64,000 bases of DNA from Stenotrophomonas sp. UBA2629 (GTDB lineage Bacteria > Pseudomonadota > Gammaproteobacteria > Xanthomonadales > Xanthomonadaceae): assembly GCA_002359895.1 (NCBI GenBank), contig DEOB01000010.1, positions 1,304,125 through 1,368,124 on the forward strand, read 5' to 3'. Below, piece after piece: positions 10,511 to 18,320 of this stretch; positions within the stretch are counted from its first letter, which is position 1; each line of letters starts with the position of its first letter. Under the pieces are notes generated by a model. It was given only the letters and a program-made list of their open reading frames with translations, made no database searches and was not told the origin of the DNA. Both the position numbers and the translations under genes were made by a program.

Positions 10511-11574
10511 AGGGCCCGCTCGGTTTTGGAGGCGATGATCTGCTGCAGGAGACGCTGCAATGGCAGCGCAAACTGCTGGATGGCCTGAATCTGTTGCCGG
10601 GTGTCGAGGACGTGGACTACGGCGTCACCGAGCGCGAGGAAGTATGGAGTGACGGCAAGGTCAAGCTGTACCGCTTTGTCAGTGACCAGCCCAGCGCGGG
10701 GCAGCCGCCGCTATTGATCGTCTATGCGCTGGTCAACCGGCCCTACATGGTGGACCTGCAGGACGGTCGCTCGTTGGTGCAGAAACTGCTGGCGTTGGGG
10801 CAGGACGTTTACGTGCTGGATTGGGGCTACCCCGATCGCTCGGAGCGTTACCTCACGCTTGAAGACTATCTGCTGCGTTACATCGACGGTGCGGTTGATC
10901 ACCTGCGTGCGCAGCAGGCCGGCGCGCCGGTGAACATGCTTGGCATCTGCCAGGGCGGTGTGTTTTCGCTGTGTTACAGCGCGCTGCGTCCGCACAAGGT
11001 GCGCAACCTGATCACCATGGTGACGCCGGTCGATTTCCAGACGCCTGACAACATGCTGTCGCATTGGGCGCGGCAGGTGGACGTGGACCTGTTCGTGGAC
11101 ACGCTGGGCAACATCCCGGCCGATCTGATGAATGCCAGCTACCTCATGCTCAAGCCGTTCCGTTTGAACGTGCAGAAGTACGTGGGCCTGATGGATATCC
11201 TCGACGATAAGCAGGCGCTGGAAGATTTCCTGCGCATGGAAAAGTGGATTTTTGATTCGCCGGATCTGGCGGGCGAAACCTTCCGCGAGTTCGTCAAACA
11301 TTTTTACCAGGACAACGGGCTGATGAAGGGCAGCATCGTCATCGGCGAAGAGGCGGTGGACCTGAAAGCCCTGACCATGCCGGTGCTCAACATCTACGCC
11401 GAGCAGGATCACCTGGTGCCGCCGTCGGCCTCCAAGGCCATGCAAGCGCAGGTGGGGGCAGCCGACTACACCGAGCTGGGCTTCCGTGGCGGGCATATCG
11501 GCATTTACGTGTCCGGCCGTGCGCAGCGTGAAGTGCCCAGTGCCATCCACGATTGGTTGAGTGCGCGCAGATGA
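10507..11574 (+). CDS. phaC: Class III poly(R)-hydroxyalkanoate synthase subunit PhaC
   Basis: A 355-residue alpha/beta-hydrolase-fold polymerase. The lipase-like box is GICQGG with the nucleophile Cys. The conserved Trp segment DVYVLDWGYPDRSERYLTLEDY precedes it, and the charge relay is visible as the Asp in IYAEQDHLVPP and the His in FRGGHIGIYVS. The length of about 355 is diagnostic for class III, which requires PhaE. It polymerizes (R)-3-hydroxyacyl-CoA, usually C3-C5. It is translationally coupled to phaE and to the next gene by ATGA overlaps. No phaA/phaB lies beside it. Confidence 0.94.
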   Translation: MKGPLGFGGDDLLQETLQWQRKLLDGLNLLPGVEDVDYGVTEREEVWSDGKVKLYRFVSDQPSAGQPPLLIVYALVNRPYMVDLQDGRSLVQKLLALGQDVYVLDWGYPDRSERYLTLEDYLLRYIDGAVDHLRAQQAGAPVNMLGICQGGVFSLCYSALRPHKVRNLITMVTPVDFQTPDNMLSHWARQVDVDLFVDTLGNIPADLMNASYLMLKPFRLNVQKYVGLMDILDDKQALEDFLRMEKWIFDSPDLAGETFREFVKHFYQDNGLMKGSIVIGEEAVDLKALTMPVLNIYAEQDHLVPPSASKAMQAQVGAADYTELGFRGGHIGIYVSGRAQREVPSAIHDWLSARR

Positions 11575-11945
11575 AATGTTTTTTCAGGCTATTGGCTGGC
11601 ATTGCGTTGGCCGTGTCGGCGTCCGCCGCCAGTGCTGCGCCAAGCGCCACAACGCAGCGCGAGATCAATGGTTTGATGCAGGCCCTGGAAACATCCGGCT
11701 GTCGCTTCCAGCGCAACGGTTCGTGGCACGAGCCTGCGCAGGCGCGCAGTCATCTGCAGCGCAAGTACGACTACCTGCTCAAGCGCAATCTGGCCGACAC
11801 CGCGGAGCTGTTCATCGACCGTGCCGCCAGCCGCAGCAGCATCAGCGGCAAGCCATACCGAGTGGCATGCCCGGGTGCTGCCGAACAGGACGCGGCGCCG
11901 TGGTTCCAGCAGCAGTTGCAGCGTCTGCGCCAGTCGCACCCATGA
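11571..11945 (+). CDS. Exported DUF5329-like protein
   Basis: A 124-residue protein with a clear signal peptide (MKCFFRLLAGIALAVSASAASA, cleavage near residue 23). The rest resembles the DUF5329 family: EINGLMQALETSGCRFQRNGSW, then AQARSHLQRKYDYLLKR and SGKPYRVACPG. Two Cys flank the domain and may form a disulfide. The function is unknown. Its start overlaps the phaC stop (ATGA), so it is expressed with the PHA synthase genes; whether that is functional is not clear. Confidence 0.75.
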   Translation: MKCFFRLLAGIALAVSASAASAAPSATTQREINGLMQALETSGCRFQRNGSWHEPAQARSHLQRKYDYLLKRNLADTAELFIDRAASRSSISGKPYRVACPGAAEQDAAPWFQQQLQRLRQSHP

Positions 11946-11960
11946 GTGCCGTGAGCGGAC

Positions 11961-12437
11961 ATGGCTGAGCGTCCGCCTCCGTTTGTTGCAGGGCGCACAC
12001 GACTGGGCGTGCGTGTATTGCAAGGGCTGGGGGCACTGTGGACGCTGCCCAATACGGTGATCGGCCTGCTTGCCGGCGTTGCCGGTATGGCGGCCGGTGC
12101 GCGCCCGTACTGGAGCCGGCGCGAATGCGCGTTGGTGTTCCGGCAATGGCCGTGGGGCCCGGGTGGTGCAATCACGTTGGGCATGGTGATTCTGCACACC
12201 GGGCGCGATCTGGATGGCTTGTGCGTCACCTATGAACACCGTGCTGGCCTTTGCGAGCATCCGCGCGTGCGCCTGGGTGACCACGAACGTGCGCACGTTT
12301 ATCAATATCTGGTGCTGGGCCCGTTGTTTCTGCCGGTGTACCTGCTGTGCGGTGGCGTGAGCGTGCGCAATCCCTTCGAACGTGCGGCCGACCATTACGC
12401 GATGCATGGATACGGTTGGTGGCCGCGTCCAAGCTGA
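11961..12437 (+). CDS. Membrane-associated protein with an HExxH motif, unknown function
   Basis: A 158-residue protein I cannot assign to a named family. Two or three hydrophobic stretches are seen (about residues 22-48 and 112-132). Between them lies DHERAHVYQY, a perfect HExxH, and after the second one NPFERAADHYA, which could supply a third Glu ligand. This layout is like a minimal zinc metallopeptidase (gluzincin), but the motif is short and could be fortuitous. It begins 15 bases after the DUF5329-like gene, so it probably ends the phaE operon. Confidence 0.65.
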   Translation: MAERPPPFVAGRTRLGVRVLQGLGALWTLPNTVIGLLAGVAGMAAGARPYWSRRECALVFRQWPWGPGGAITLGMVILHTGRDLDGLCVTYEHRAGLCEHPRVRLGDHERAHVYQYLVLGPLFLPVYLLCGGVSVRNPFERAADHYAMHGYGWWPRPS

Positions 12438-12579
12438 ATCGCCATTCATGCATTGTCGTTATTTGGAAATGCAGTGGTCATGCTCCGCAAACTTTTTATG
12501 TACATCCTGGTAACACCCACTTGCGTATGGTGGCGCCGTTACAGATCAAGTTGCAGAACTGACAGGAGTACTTACCACC

Positions 12580-12795
12580 ATGGCAATCGTTCTTTATATC
12601 GGTGGCAGCAAGGATGGCGACAAGGGCGTGGTGCCCTATGGCTTCAGCAAGACCCGCGCAGATACGGCCGATGGCCCGGAGTTCTATGTGGAGCGGATGA
12701 TGGAAGTCACTGGCCGCTCACGCATGCGCGTGATGGTGCTGGAAGACATGCACGATGACCTCGCTGCGCAGCGCTTGAGCCGCCACCTGGGGTGA
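12580..12795 (+). CDS. Small conserved-looking protein, unknown function
   Basis: A 71-residue soluble protein beginning MAIVLYIGGSKDGDKGVVPYG. I do not recognize a domain. It has a plausible AGGAG site (ACAGGAGTACTTACCACC before the ATG), balanced amino-acid composition and typical third-position GC, so it is likely a real gene. It lies alone between the PHA cluster and tex, and the upstream 140 bases are relatively AT-rich (CTTTTTATGTACATCC), which suggests its own promoter. Confidence 0.6.
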   Translation: MAIVLYIGGSKDGDKGVVPYGFSKTRADTADGPEFYVERMMEVTGRSRMRVMVLEDMHDDLAAQRLSRHLG

Positions 12796-12903
12796 TTCCA
12801 ACGCGCCGGGCGACATGTCCGGCGCGTGCTGTCAATGGCTTTCGCCCACGGCGCTGCGTTGCCAGAATGCAGGCCACAGTCCCGGCGGGTTACACAGCAG
12901 GCA

Positions 12904-15279
12904 ATGCAAGACACCAAGCTCGCGCAGCAGATTGCGCAGACCATCGCCGCCGAAATCGGCGCACAGACGGCCCAGGCCAAATCCGCCATCGCGTTGCTGG
13001 ATGAGGGCGCCAGCGTCCCGTTCATCGCGCGCTACCGTAAAGAAGTGACCGGTGGCCTGGACGACACGCAGCTGCGCAACCTCGAATCGCTGCTTACCTA
13101 TCTGCGCGAACTTGAAGACCGCCGCAGTACGGTGTTGGCCAGTATCGAGGAGCAGGGCAAGCTCACCGATGCCTTGCGGGGCGAGATTCTTGGCGCCGAT
13201 ACCAAGAGCCGGCTGGAGGATCTCTATCTTCCCTACAAGCCCAAGCGACGCACCAAGGCGCAGATTGCCCGCGAAGCCGGATTGGAGCCGTTGGCCGACG
13301 GTCTGTTGGCTGACCCCGCACGCGATCCGCAGGTGTTTGCCGCCGGTTTCGTGGATGCCGAAAAAGGTGTTGCCGACAACAAGGCTGCATTGGAAGGCGC
13401 ACGCGCCATCTTGATGGAGCGCTGGGGCGAAGATGCGGCGTTGGTCGGCGAACTGCGCCAATGGCTGAAGGACATAGGCGTCATTCGTGCGCGCGTTGCC
13501 GAGGGCAAGGAGAACGAAGGCGCCAAGTATCGCGACTACTTCGATCACACCGAGTCGCTGGCGAAGATTCCGTCGCATCGTCTGTTGGCGCTGTTCCGTG
13601 CACGTCGCGAAGAAATTCTGTTCCTGGAGCTGGACCCGGGGGCGGATGCAGAAGCGGGTCACCAGTATGGCGAAGGGCGTGTCGCGTACAGCGCAGGCAT
13701 TGCCGACAAAGGCCGCGCGGCAGACCGCTGGTTGCTGGATGCCTGCCGTTTGACCTGGCGCGCCAAGCTGCACATGCATCTGTTGCTGGACTTGTTCAAT
13801 CAAGCACGCGAGAAGGCCGAGGCCGAAGCGATTGCCGTGTTCGGTGACAACCTCAAAGATCTGTTGCTGGCCGCACCGGCGGGCCCCAAGGCCGTGCTGG
13901 GGTTGGACCCGGGCATCCGTACCGGCTGCAAGATTGCCGTGGTCGATGCCACCGGCAAGCTGCTCGCGACCGACACCATTTATCCGCACGAGCCACGCCG
14001 CCAGTGGGAGCAGTCGCTGCAGACCATCAAGCAGCTGTGTGAGAAGCACAACGTTGAGCTGGTCGCCATCGGCAACGGCACCGCAAGCCGCGAGACCGAC
14101 AAGCTGGCCGGCGAAGCCATCGCGCTTTGTGGCAATTCGAAGCTGCAGAAAGTGGTCGTCAGTGAGGCGGGCGCATCGGTGTATTCGGCCTCCGAATTTG
14201 CCGCGCGTGAGTTCCCCGGTTTGGATGTGTCGCTGCGTGGCGCGGTGTCGATTGCGCGGCGGCTGCAGGACCCGCTGGCCGAGTTGGTCAAGATCGAGCC
14301 CAAGGCAATCGGCGTGGGCCAGTACCAGCACGATGTGGATCAGTACCGTCTGGCAAAAGCGCTGGATGCGCGCGTGGAAGACTGCGTCAACGCGGTGGGC
14401 GTGTTCGTCAACATGGCATCGGCCGCGCTGTTGGCACGGGTGTCGGGTTTGTCATCGACGGTGGCGGAGAACATCGTTCGCCATCGCGATGAGAACGGCC
14501 CGTTCAAGCGCCGCAAGGATCTGCTCAAGGTGCCAAGACTGGGCGACAAAACGTTCGAGCAATGCGCCGGCTTCCTGCGTATTGGCGACGGTGACGAGCC
14601 GTTGGATGCATCGGCAGTACATCCGGAAGCGTACCCGGTGGTGCAGCGCATTGTTGCAGCGGCTGATCGCCCGATCAGGACATTGCTGGGCGACGGCAGT
14701 TACCTGCGGGGTTTGAAGGCGGAGCAGTTCACCGACGACAAATTTGGCGTGCCGACCGTGCGCGACATTCTCAAAGAGCTGGAGAAACCGGGCCGCGATC
14801 CGCGACCGGAATTCAAGGCAGCACGTTTTGCCGAGGGCGTGGAAGACATCAAGCACCTGCGCGAAGGCATGATTCTGGAAGGTGTGGTCAGCAACGTCGC
14901 CGCGTTCGGTGCGTTCGTGGATATTGGCGTGCATCAGGATGGGTTGATCCATATCTCCGCGCTGTCGGACACGTATGTCAAAGACCCGCGCGATGTGGTC
15001 AAGGCTGGCGATATCGTCAAGGTCAAAGTGCTGGAAGTGGATGTGGCACGTAAGCGCATCGCACTGACGCGCCGTTTGGAGGATGCACCGGCACCGAAAA
15101 AGTCCGAGCGCGACGACCGACAGGCAGCAGGGCAGGGTAATGGCCCGCGTCGCGACGGTGGCAACCGTGGCGGCAACAACGGTAATGGCAATGCGCGTCC
15201 GGCACGTCCGGCCAATACTGCACCGCCGGCCGGCAACGCGTTGGCCGATGCCTTTGCCCGCGCACGTCGTGGTGAGTGA
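12904..15279 (+). CDS. tex: Tex-family RNA-binding transcription accessory protein
   Basis: A 791-residue Tex protein with the family order: N-terminal helical region (TAQAKSAIALLDEGASVPFIARYRKE), YqgF/RuvC-like nuclease fold (VLGLDPGIRTGCKIAVVD, about residue 330), helix-hairpin-helix region, and a C-terminal S1 domain (GMILEGVVSNVAAFGAFVDIG to KVLEVDVARKRIALTRR). A Gly/Asn/Arg-rich tail follows (GNGPRRDGGNRGGNNGNGNA). Family knowledge: it binds nucleic acid and affects transcription of toxin and other genes. The upstream frame is open to 12826, but ATG 12904 fits the family N terminus. Confidence 0.93.
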   Translation: MQDTKLAQQIAQTIAAEIGAQTAQAKSAIALLDEGASVPFIARYRKEVTGGLDDTQLRNLESLLTYLRELEDRRSTVLASIEEQGKLTDALRGEILGADTKSRLEDLYLPYKPKRRTKAQIAREAGLEPLADGLLADPARDPQVFAAGFVDAEKGVADNKAALEGARAILMERWGEDAALVGELRQWLKDIGVIRARVAEGKENEGAKYRDYFDHTESLAKIPSHRLLALFRARREEILFLELDPGADAEAGHQYGEGRVAYSAGIADKGRAADRWLLDACRLTWRAKLHMHLLLDLFNQAREKAEAEAIAVFGDNLKDLLLAAPAGPKAVLGLDPGIRTGCKIAVVDATGKLLATDTIYPHEPRRQWEQSLQTIKQLCEKHNVELVAIGNGTASRETDKLAGEAIALCGNSKLQKVVVSEAGASVYSASEFAAREFPGLDVSLRGAVSIARRLQDPLAELVKIEPKAIGVGQYQHDVDQYRLAKALDARVEDCVNAVGVFVNMASAALLARVSGLSSTVAENIVRHRDENGPFKRRKDLLKVPRLGDKTFEQCAGFLRIGDGDEPLDASAVHPEAYPVVQRIVAAADRPIRTLLGDGSYLRGLKAEQFTDDKFGVPTVRDILKELEKPGRDPRPEFKAARFAEGVEDIKHLREGMILEGVVSNVAAFGAFVDIGVHQDGLIHISALSDTYVKDPRDVVKAGDIVKVKVLEVDVARKRIALTRRLEDAPAPKKSERDDRQAAGQGNGPRRDGGNRGGNNGNGNARPARPANTAPPAGNALADAFARARRGE

Positions 15280-15300
15280 GCCAGCGGCGTTGATCTAAAG

Positions 15301-15328
15301 AAAGCAAAAGGCCCCGCAAAGCGGGGCC
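15301..15328 (-). terminator. Terminator of the receiver-domain gene
   Basis: On the minus strand GGCCCCGC-TTT-GCGGGGCC is followed by TTTTGCTTTC. On the plus strand no T-run follows, so it serves mainly the minus-strand gene ending at 15354. Confidence 0.75.
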
Positions 15329-15353
15329 CGGGCTATACCGATGTAGTCGCCGG

Positions 15354-15722
15354 TCAGGCCAGTGCACTGGCCTGCTTCAGCGCGCTGGCCAGCTCGCTGC
15401 AGGTGTAGGGCTTGGCCAGTTTGATGCCGGCATCGAACACCTCCGGCAGCAGGTTGACGTCCATTCCCGTTGCAACCAGGAAGGGGATGCCCAGTCGGCG
15501 CAACTGTTCGGCTACCGGGCAGCTGGTCTCGCCATGGGCAAGCCAGTAATCAAGGAACACCAGTTGCGGCTGTAGGGCATCGAGCATCTGCAGCGCCACG
15601 GCCACCGAAGGCGCGACACCTGCCACCTGCATGTCTTCGCCTTCCAACTGCAGCTGCAGCAGCATGGCGTTGAGCTCGTCGTTCTCGACAATGAGAACCC
15701 GGAGACCTTGAAGCGAGGGCAT
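15354..15722 (-). CDS. Single-domain response regulator (receiver domain only)
   Basis: A 122-residue CheY-like receiver with no output domain. The acidic pocket is VENDE near residue 12, the phosphoacceptor is the Asp of FLDYWLAHGE (about residue 57), the switch Thr lies in FLVATGMD, and the conserved Lys in KPYTCSEL. No kinase gene is adjacent, so it is an orphan. It may act as a phosphate sink or relay for a hybrid kinase elsewhere. It lies directly upstream of and divergent from tRNA-Leu. Confidence 0.85.
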   Translation of the reverse strand: MPSLQGLRVLIVENDELNAMLLQLQLEGEDMQVAGVAPSVAVALQMLDALQPQLVFLDYWLAHGETSCPVAEQLRRLGIPFLVATGMDVNLLPEVFDAGIKLAKPYTCSELASALKQASALA

Positions 15723-15803
15723 CAGCCACTCCCCATTTGCCTAATGCAATGAGTATAGCCACTTCACGAAATATGGATTACGCAAAAAAGAGTGTCAGGT
15801 ACC

Positions 15804-15832
15804 TGTCCAAGACGCTGGACCTTGGTTATACT
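15804..15832 (+). promoter_or_regulatory. Probable sigma-70 promoter of tRNA-Leu
   Basis: A near-consensus -10 TATACT (15827-15832) lies 13 bases before the tRNA. The matching -35 at 17-base spacing is weak (TGTCCA). A GTCG-rich stretch follows the -10, as in stringent-response discriminators. Confidence 0.5.
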
Positions 15833-15845
15833 CGTCGGCCAGCCA

Positions 15846-15932
15846 GCCGAAGTGGCGGAATCGGTAGACGCAGCGGATTCAAAATCCGCCGCCCTTAAAA
15901 GCGTGGGGGTTCGAGTCCCCCCTTCGGCACCA
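15846..15932 (+). tRNA. tRNA-Leu (anticodon CAA)
   Basis: An 87-base cloverleaf: acceptor arms GCCGAAG and CTTCGGC close it, followed by A and an encoded CCA. The anticodon stem GCGGA/TCCGC encloses the loop TTCAAAA with anticodon CAA at 15880-15882, reading UUG. A long variable arm (GCCCTTAAAAGCGT) and T-loop GGTTCGAGTCC confirm a class II tRNA. Confidence 0.97.
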
Positions 15933-15940
15933 TAAAGAAA

Positions 15941-15968
15941 ACAGGCACTTAGGTGCCTTTTTCTTTGC
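15941..15968. terminator. Bidirectional terminator between tRNA-Leu and the acyltransferase gene
   Basis: AGGCAC-TTA-GGTGCCT is followed by TTTTCTTT on the plus strand and preceded by AAAGAAAACA, which gives a T-rich tail on the minus strand as well. It can end both the tRNA and the convergent acyltransferase transcript. Confidence 0.75.
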
Positions 15969-16016
15969 CTGAAATTCGAGCAGGCCGCTCCTTGATTTCG
16001 GCCTGCTCCGCGTCTC

Positions 16017-17207
16017 TTATCTTGTTTGCGCCTCGGCGATAACGCCCTCATTCCGGGGTCCTGCACGCAGCCCGAACAGTGGCCTGAGCCACCGGCTGCG
16101 CCGGATGATTTCGTGGGCAGCCAGGCAGAGTGCGAAGGTGCTGATGATCAACAGCGCGGCTTCGACGCCCGGCGGGATATCCATCGGTTTCAGGCTGTGT
16201 GCCAGCACCACGATCACCGTCTGGTGGAGGATGTAGAGCGGGAACACGGCCACGGTGAGGTAGCGCAAGGCAGGGCTGTCGGCATGGCGCCAGCGGTAGG
16301 CAAAGCCAAGCAGGGCGGCGATGGCAGACCATTGATCCACCGCCCACACAATCCGCAGCAAGATGCGCGCGGCAAGCGGCAGTGGGTTGTCGTCGTTGTA
16401 GCCGGCGAAGTACCAGAAGTAGATGAACAGCGCGTAGCTCGCAGCGGCCAGCCCCGCTGCCTGCCAGCGCAGCCGCTGCAGGGATTCCCAGAATCGCGTG
16501 TTGAAGGCCGCAATGAAGCCGATGAAAAACACGCTGCCGTACTCGGCATGGCTGTACCAGTCGTCGGTCAGTGCATGGGTCTGCTCAAAGCGTGCGACCA
16601 GCAGTAGGCGGACCAGCGCCAGCACCGCAATGGGCACCAAAAGTGCGCGCCAGCCGTGTAGAACGGAGCCGGTCCGCTCACGTAGTCGTTCCAGTACGGG
16701 GGCGGACAGCAGCTTCCACAGCAGCCACGCCAGTACGGTGTAACACCACAGGTAGGGCAGAAACCAAAGGTGGTTCCAGGTGGGCAACCGCAGGCAGTCT
16801 CCGTCATTGCCGCAGAAGCCGTGATAGCCACTCAGGTACTTGGCGTAGAAGGCCAGGTAGCTTTCGGTATAGCCGCCGGGCAATTGTTCGACCACCTGCA
16901 GATATGCCTGTGGCGGCACGATGAGCAGCATGCCGAACAACAACGGCACCAGTAGTTGTCGCGTGCGTTGCCGTAGGAAGCTGCCCGATAGCCTGCGTAG
17001 CAGGTAAGCGCTGGCAACGCCGGAAATCAGGAACAGCAACGACATCCGCCAAGGACTGGTGAGCAGCATGAACGGTTCCGGGCCTTCGCCAGCGTGCGGG
17101 CTTTTCACGTGCCAACCCCAACTCACGTAATACATGCCGACGTGGTAGACCACCAGCAGCCCGAAGGCGATTATGCGCAGCCAATCAAGATCGTGACGTC
17201 GTTGCAT
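16017..17207 (-). CDS. Acyltransferase-3 family integral membrane protein
   Basis: A 396-residue polytopic membrane protein with about ten hydrophobic segments. The family signature is at the N terminus: RRHDLDWLRIIAFGLLVVYH, followed by PWRMSLLFLISGVAS and an Arg-rich loop. Family knowledge: such enzymes (OafA, MdoC, WecH types) transfer acetyl or other acyl groups to exported glycans. The acceptor cannot be predicted. ATG 17207 has an AAGGAAG site and fits the conserved first helix; the open frame continues upstream. It is divergent from a LytTR regulator 160 bases away, which may control it. Confidence 0.85.
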   Translation of the reverse strand: MQRRHDLDWLRIIAFGLLVVYHVGMYYVSWGWHVKSPHAGEGPEPFMLLTSPWRMSLLFLISGVASAYLLRRLSGSFLRQRTRQLLVPLLFGMLLIVPPQAYLQVVEQLPGGYTESYLAFYAKYLSGYHGFCGNDGDCLRLPTWNHLWFLPYLWCYTVLAWLLWKLLSAPVLERLRERTGSVLHGWRALLVPIAVLALVRLLLVARFEQTHALTDDWYSHAEYGSVFFIGFIAAFNTRFWESLQRLRWQAAGLAAASYALFIYFWYFAGYNDDNPLPLAARILLRIVWAVDQWSAIAALLGFAYRWRHADSPALRYLTVAVFPLYILHQTVIVVLAHSLKPMDIPPGVEAALLIISTFALCLAAHEIIRRSRWLRPLFGLRAGPRNEGVIAEAQTR

Positions 17208-17368
17208 CGCTTCCTTTCCTTCACCTGCATTCAAGAGTGTCCATTGGGCGGCGAGTACGGGCGGTGGATGCAGGCGATGGGCTGGGGCGGGGCGACTGTG
17301 GGACGAATGGTGGCTGTGCAGTGACGGGATCGCGTGGCCGATGGGGGCTGCTGGCCTAAACTGCGCCG

Positions 17369-18274
17369 ATGAATAAAGCAGATGGACGTGATGCGCTGGA
17401 GCGCTACAGACCCTGGAAGGGCAGCACGGAAGCACTGTTCTGGTTGCTGCTGGTCGGTATCAACTGCAGTGGCAACGCGTTGACTGTCTGGATGGATGCG
17501 CAGCGAGGCGGTAATCCCACGCTGAAGGTGTGGGAGCCGTGGGTATGGGAGTTTTCGAGCGGGCTGGTGTGGTTGTTGATTGTGGTGCCGGCGGTGGTCT
17601 GGTTCTGCAATCGTGTCCCGCTGCATCTGGACAACTGGCGCCGTCGCCTGCCGTTGTACGTACTGGTGAGCGTGCCGGTGTCATTGGTGCATGTGTTGTC
17701 CATGTTCGCGCTGCGTGCACTGGCCTATCGGTTGATGCACGAGCCCTTCAGCATCGACCCGTTGCCGAATGTGCTGCTGTATGAGTATCTGAAGGATGTG
17801 CGCACCTTCGCCTTCATCGTTGCGATCACCCACGGTTATGGCTTCCTGCTGCGTCGGCTTCAGGGCGAAGCCCAGTTGTTTGCTGCGCCTGATGAGGGGC
17901 CGCCGCTGGAGCCGGTCGAGCGGCCGGAGCGTTTGCTGGTGCGTAAGTTGGGGCGTGACTTTCTGGTGGCTACCCAGGACATCGAATGGGCGCAGGCGTC
18001 TGGCAACTACGTCAATCTGCGGGTGCGCGGGCACGATTACCCGTTGCGAATCACCATGGCGGCGCTGGAAACGAAGCTGGACCCGTCACATTTCCTGCGC
18101 GTGCACCGCAGTTGGATCATCCACATCGCTCATCTGGTTTCGATCGAGCCGCTGGATGGGGGCGAGGGCCGCCTGCAGATGACCGATGGCCAGCAGGTTC
18201 CCTGCAGTCGGCGCTATCTGCCGCAGGTGCGACAACATCTGGGCGAAGGCGCGCGGGCGGCGGCGCCGGCCTGA
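17369..18274 (+). CDS. Membrane-bound LytTR DNA-binding regulator
   Basis: A 301-residue protein. Four hydrophobic segments occupy about residues 25-160 (LFWLLLVGINCSG, GLVWLLIVVPAVVWF, LYVLVSVPVSLVHVL, FAFIVAITHGYGF). The C-terminal LytTR domain (about 195-290) shows EWAQASGNYVNLRV, FLRVHRSWIIHIAHLV and PCSRRYLPQVRQ. There is no receiver domain, so it may be gated at the membrane, as in LytTR regulators with an inhibitory partner protein. No such partner is adjacent. It probably regulates the divergent acyltransferase gene; this is inference from position only. Confidence 0.87.
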   Translation: MNKADGRDALERYRPWKGSTEALFWLLLVGINCSGNALTVWMDAQRGGNPTLKVWEPWVWEFSSGLVWLLIVVPAVVWFCNRVPLHLDNWRRRLPLYVLVSVPVSLVHVLSMFALRALAYRLMHEPFSIDPLPNVLLYEYLKDVRTFAFIVAITHGYGFLLRRLQGEAQLFAAPDEGPPLEPVERPERLLVRKLGRDFLVATQDIEWAQASGNYVNLRVRGHDYPLRITMAALETKLDPSHFLRVHRSWIIHIAHLVSIEPLDGGEGRLQMTDGQQVPCSRRYLPQVRQHLGEGARAAAPA

Positions 18275-18320
18275 GTCCGGGAGCCAGCGCGACGGCCGGC
18301 TCCCGGTTAACACCAGGTAC

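Noticed and set aside
12832..14331. 499-codon minus-strand frame inside tex
   Set aside because: Shadow of a high-GC gene; the plus strand encodes a complete Tex protein with all domains.
15764..16066. Minus-strand open frame of 100 codons across tRNA-Leu
   Set aside because: It is antisense to the tRNA; the segment GGTRTPTLLRAADFESAAS is the well-known false translation of a tRNA-Leu gene.
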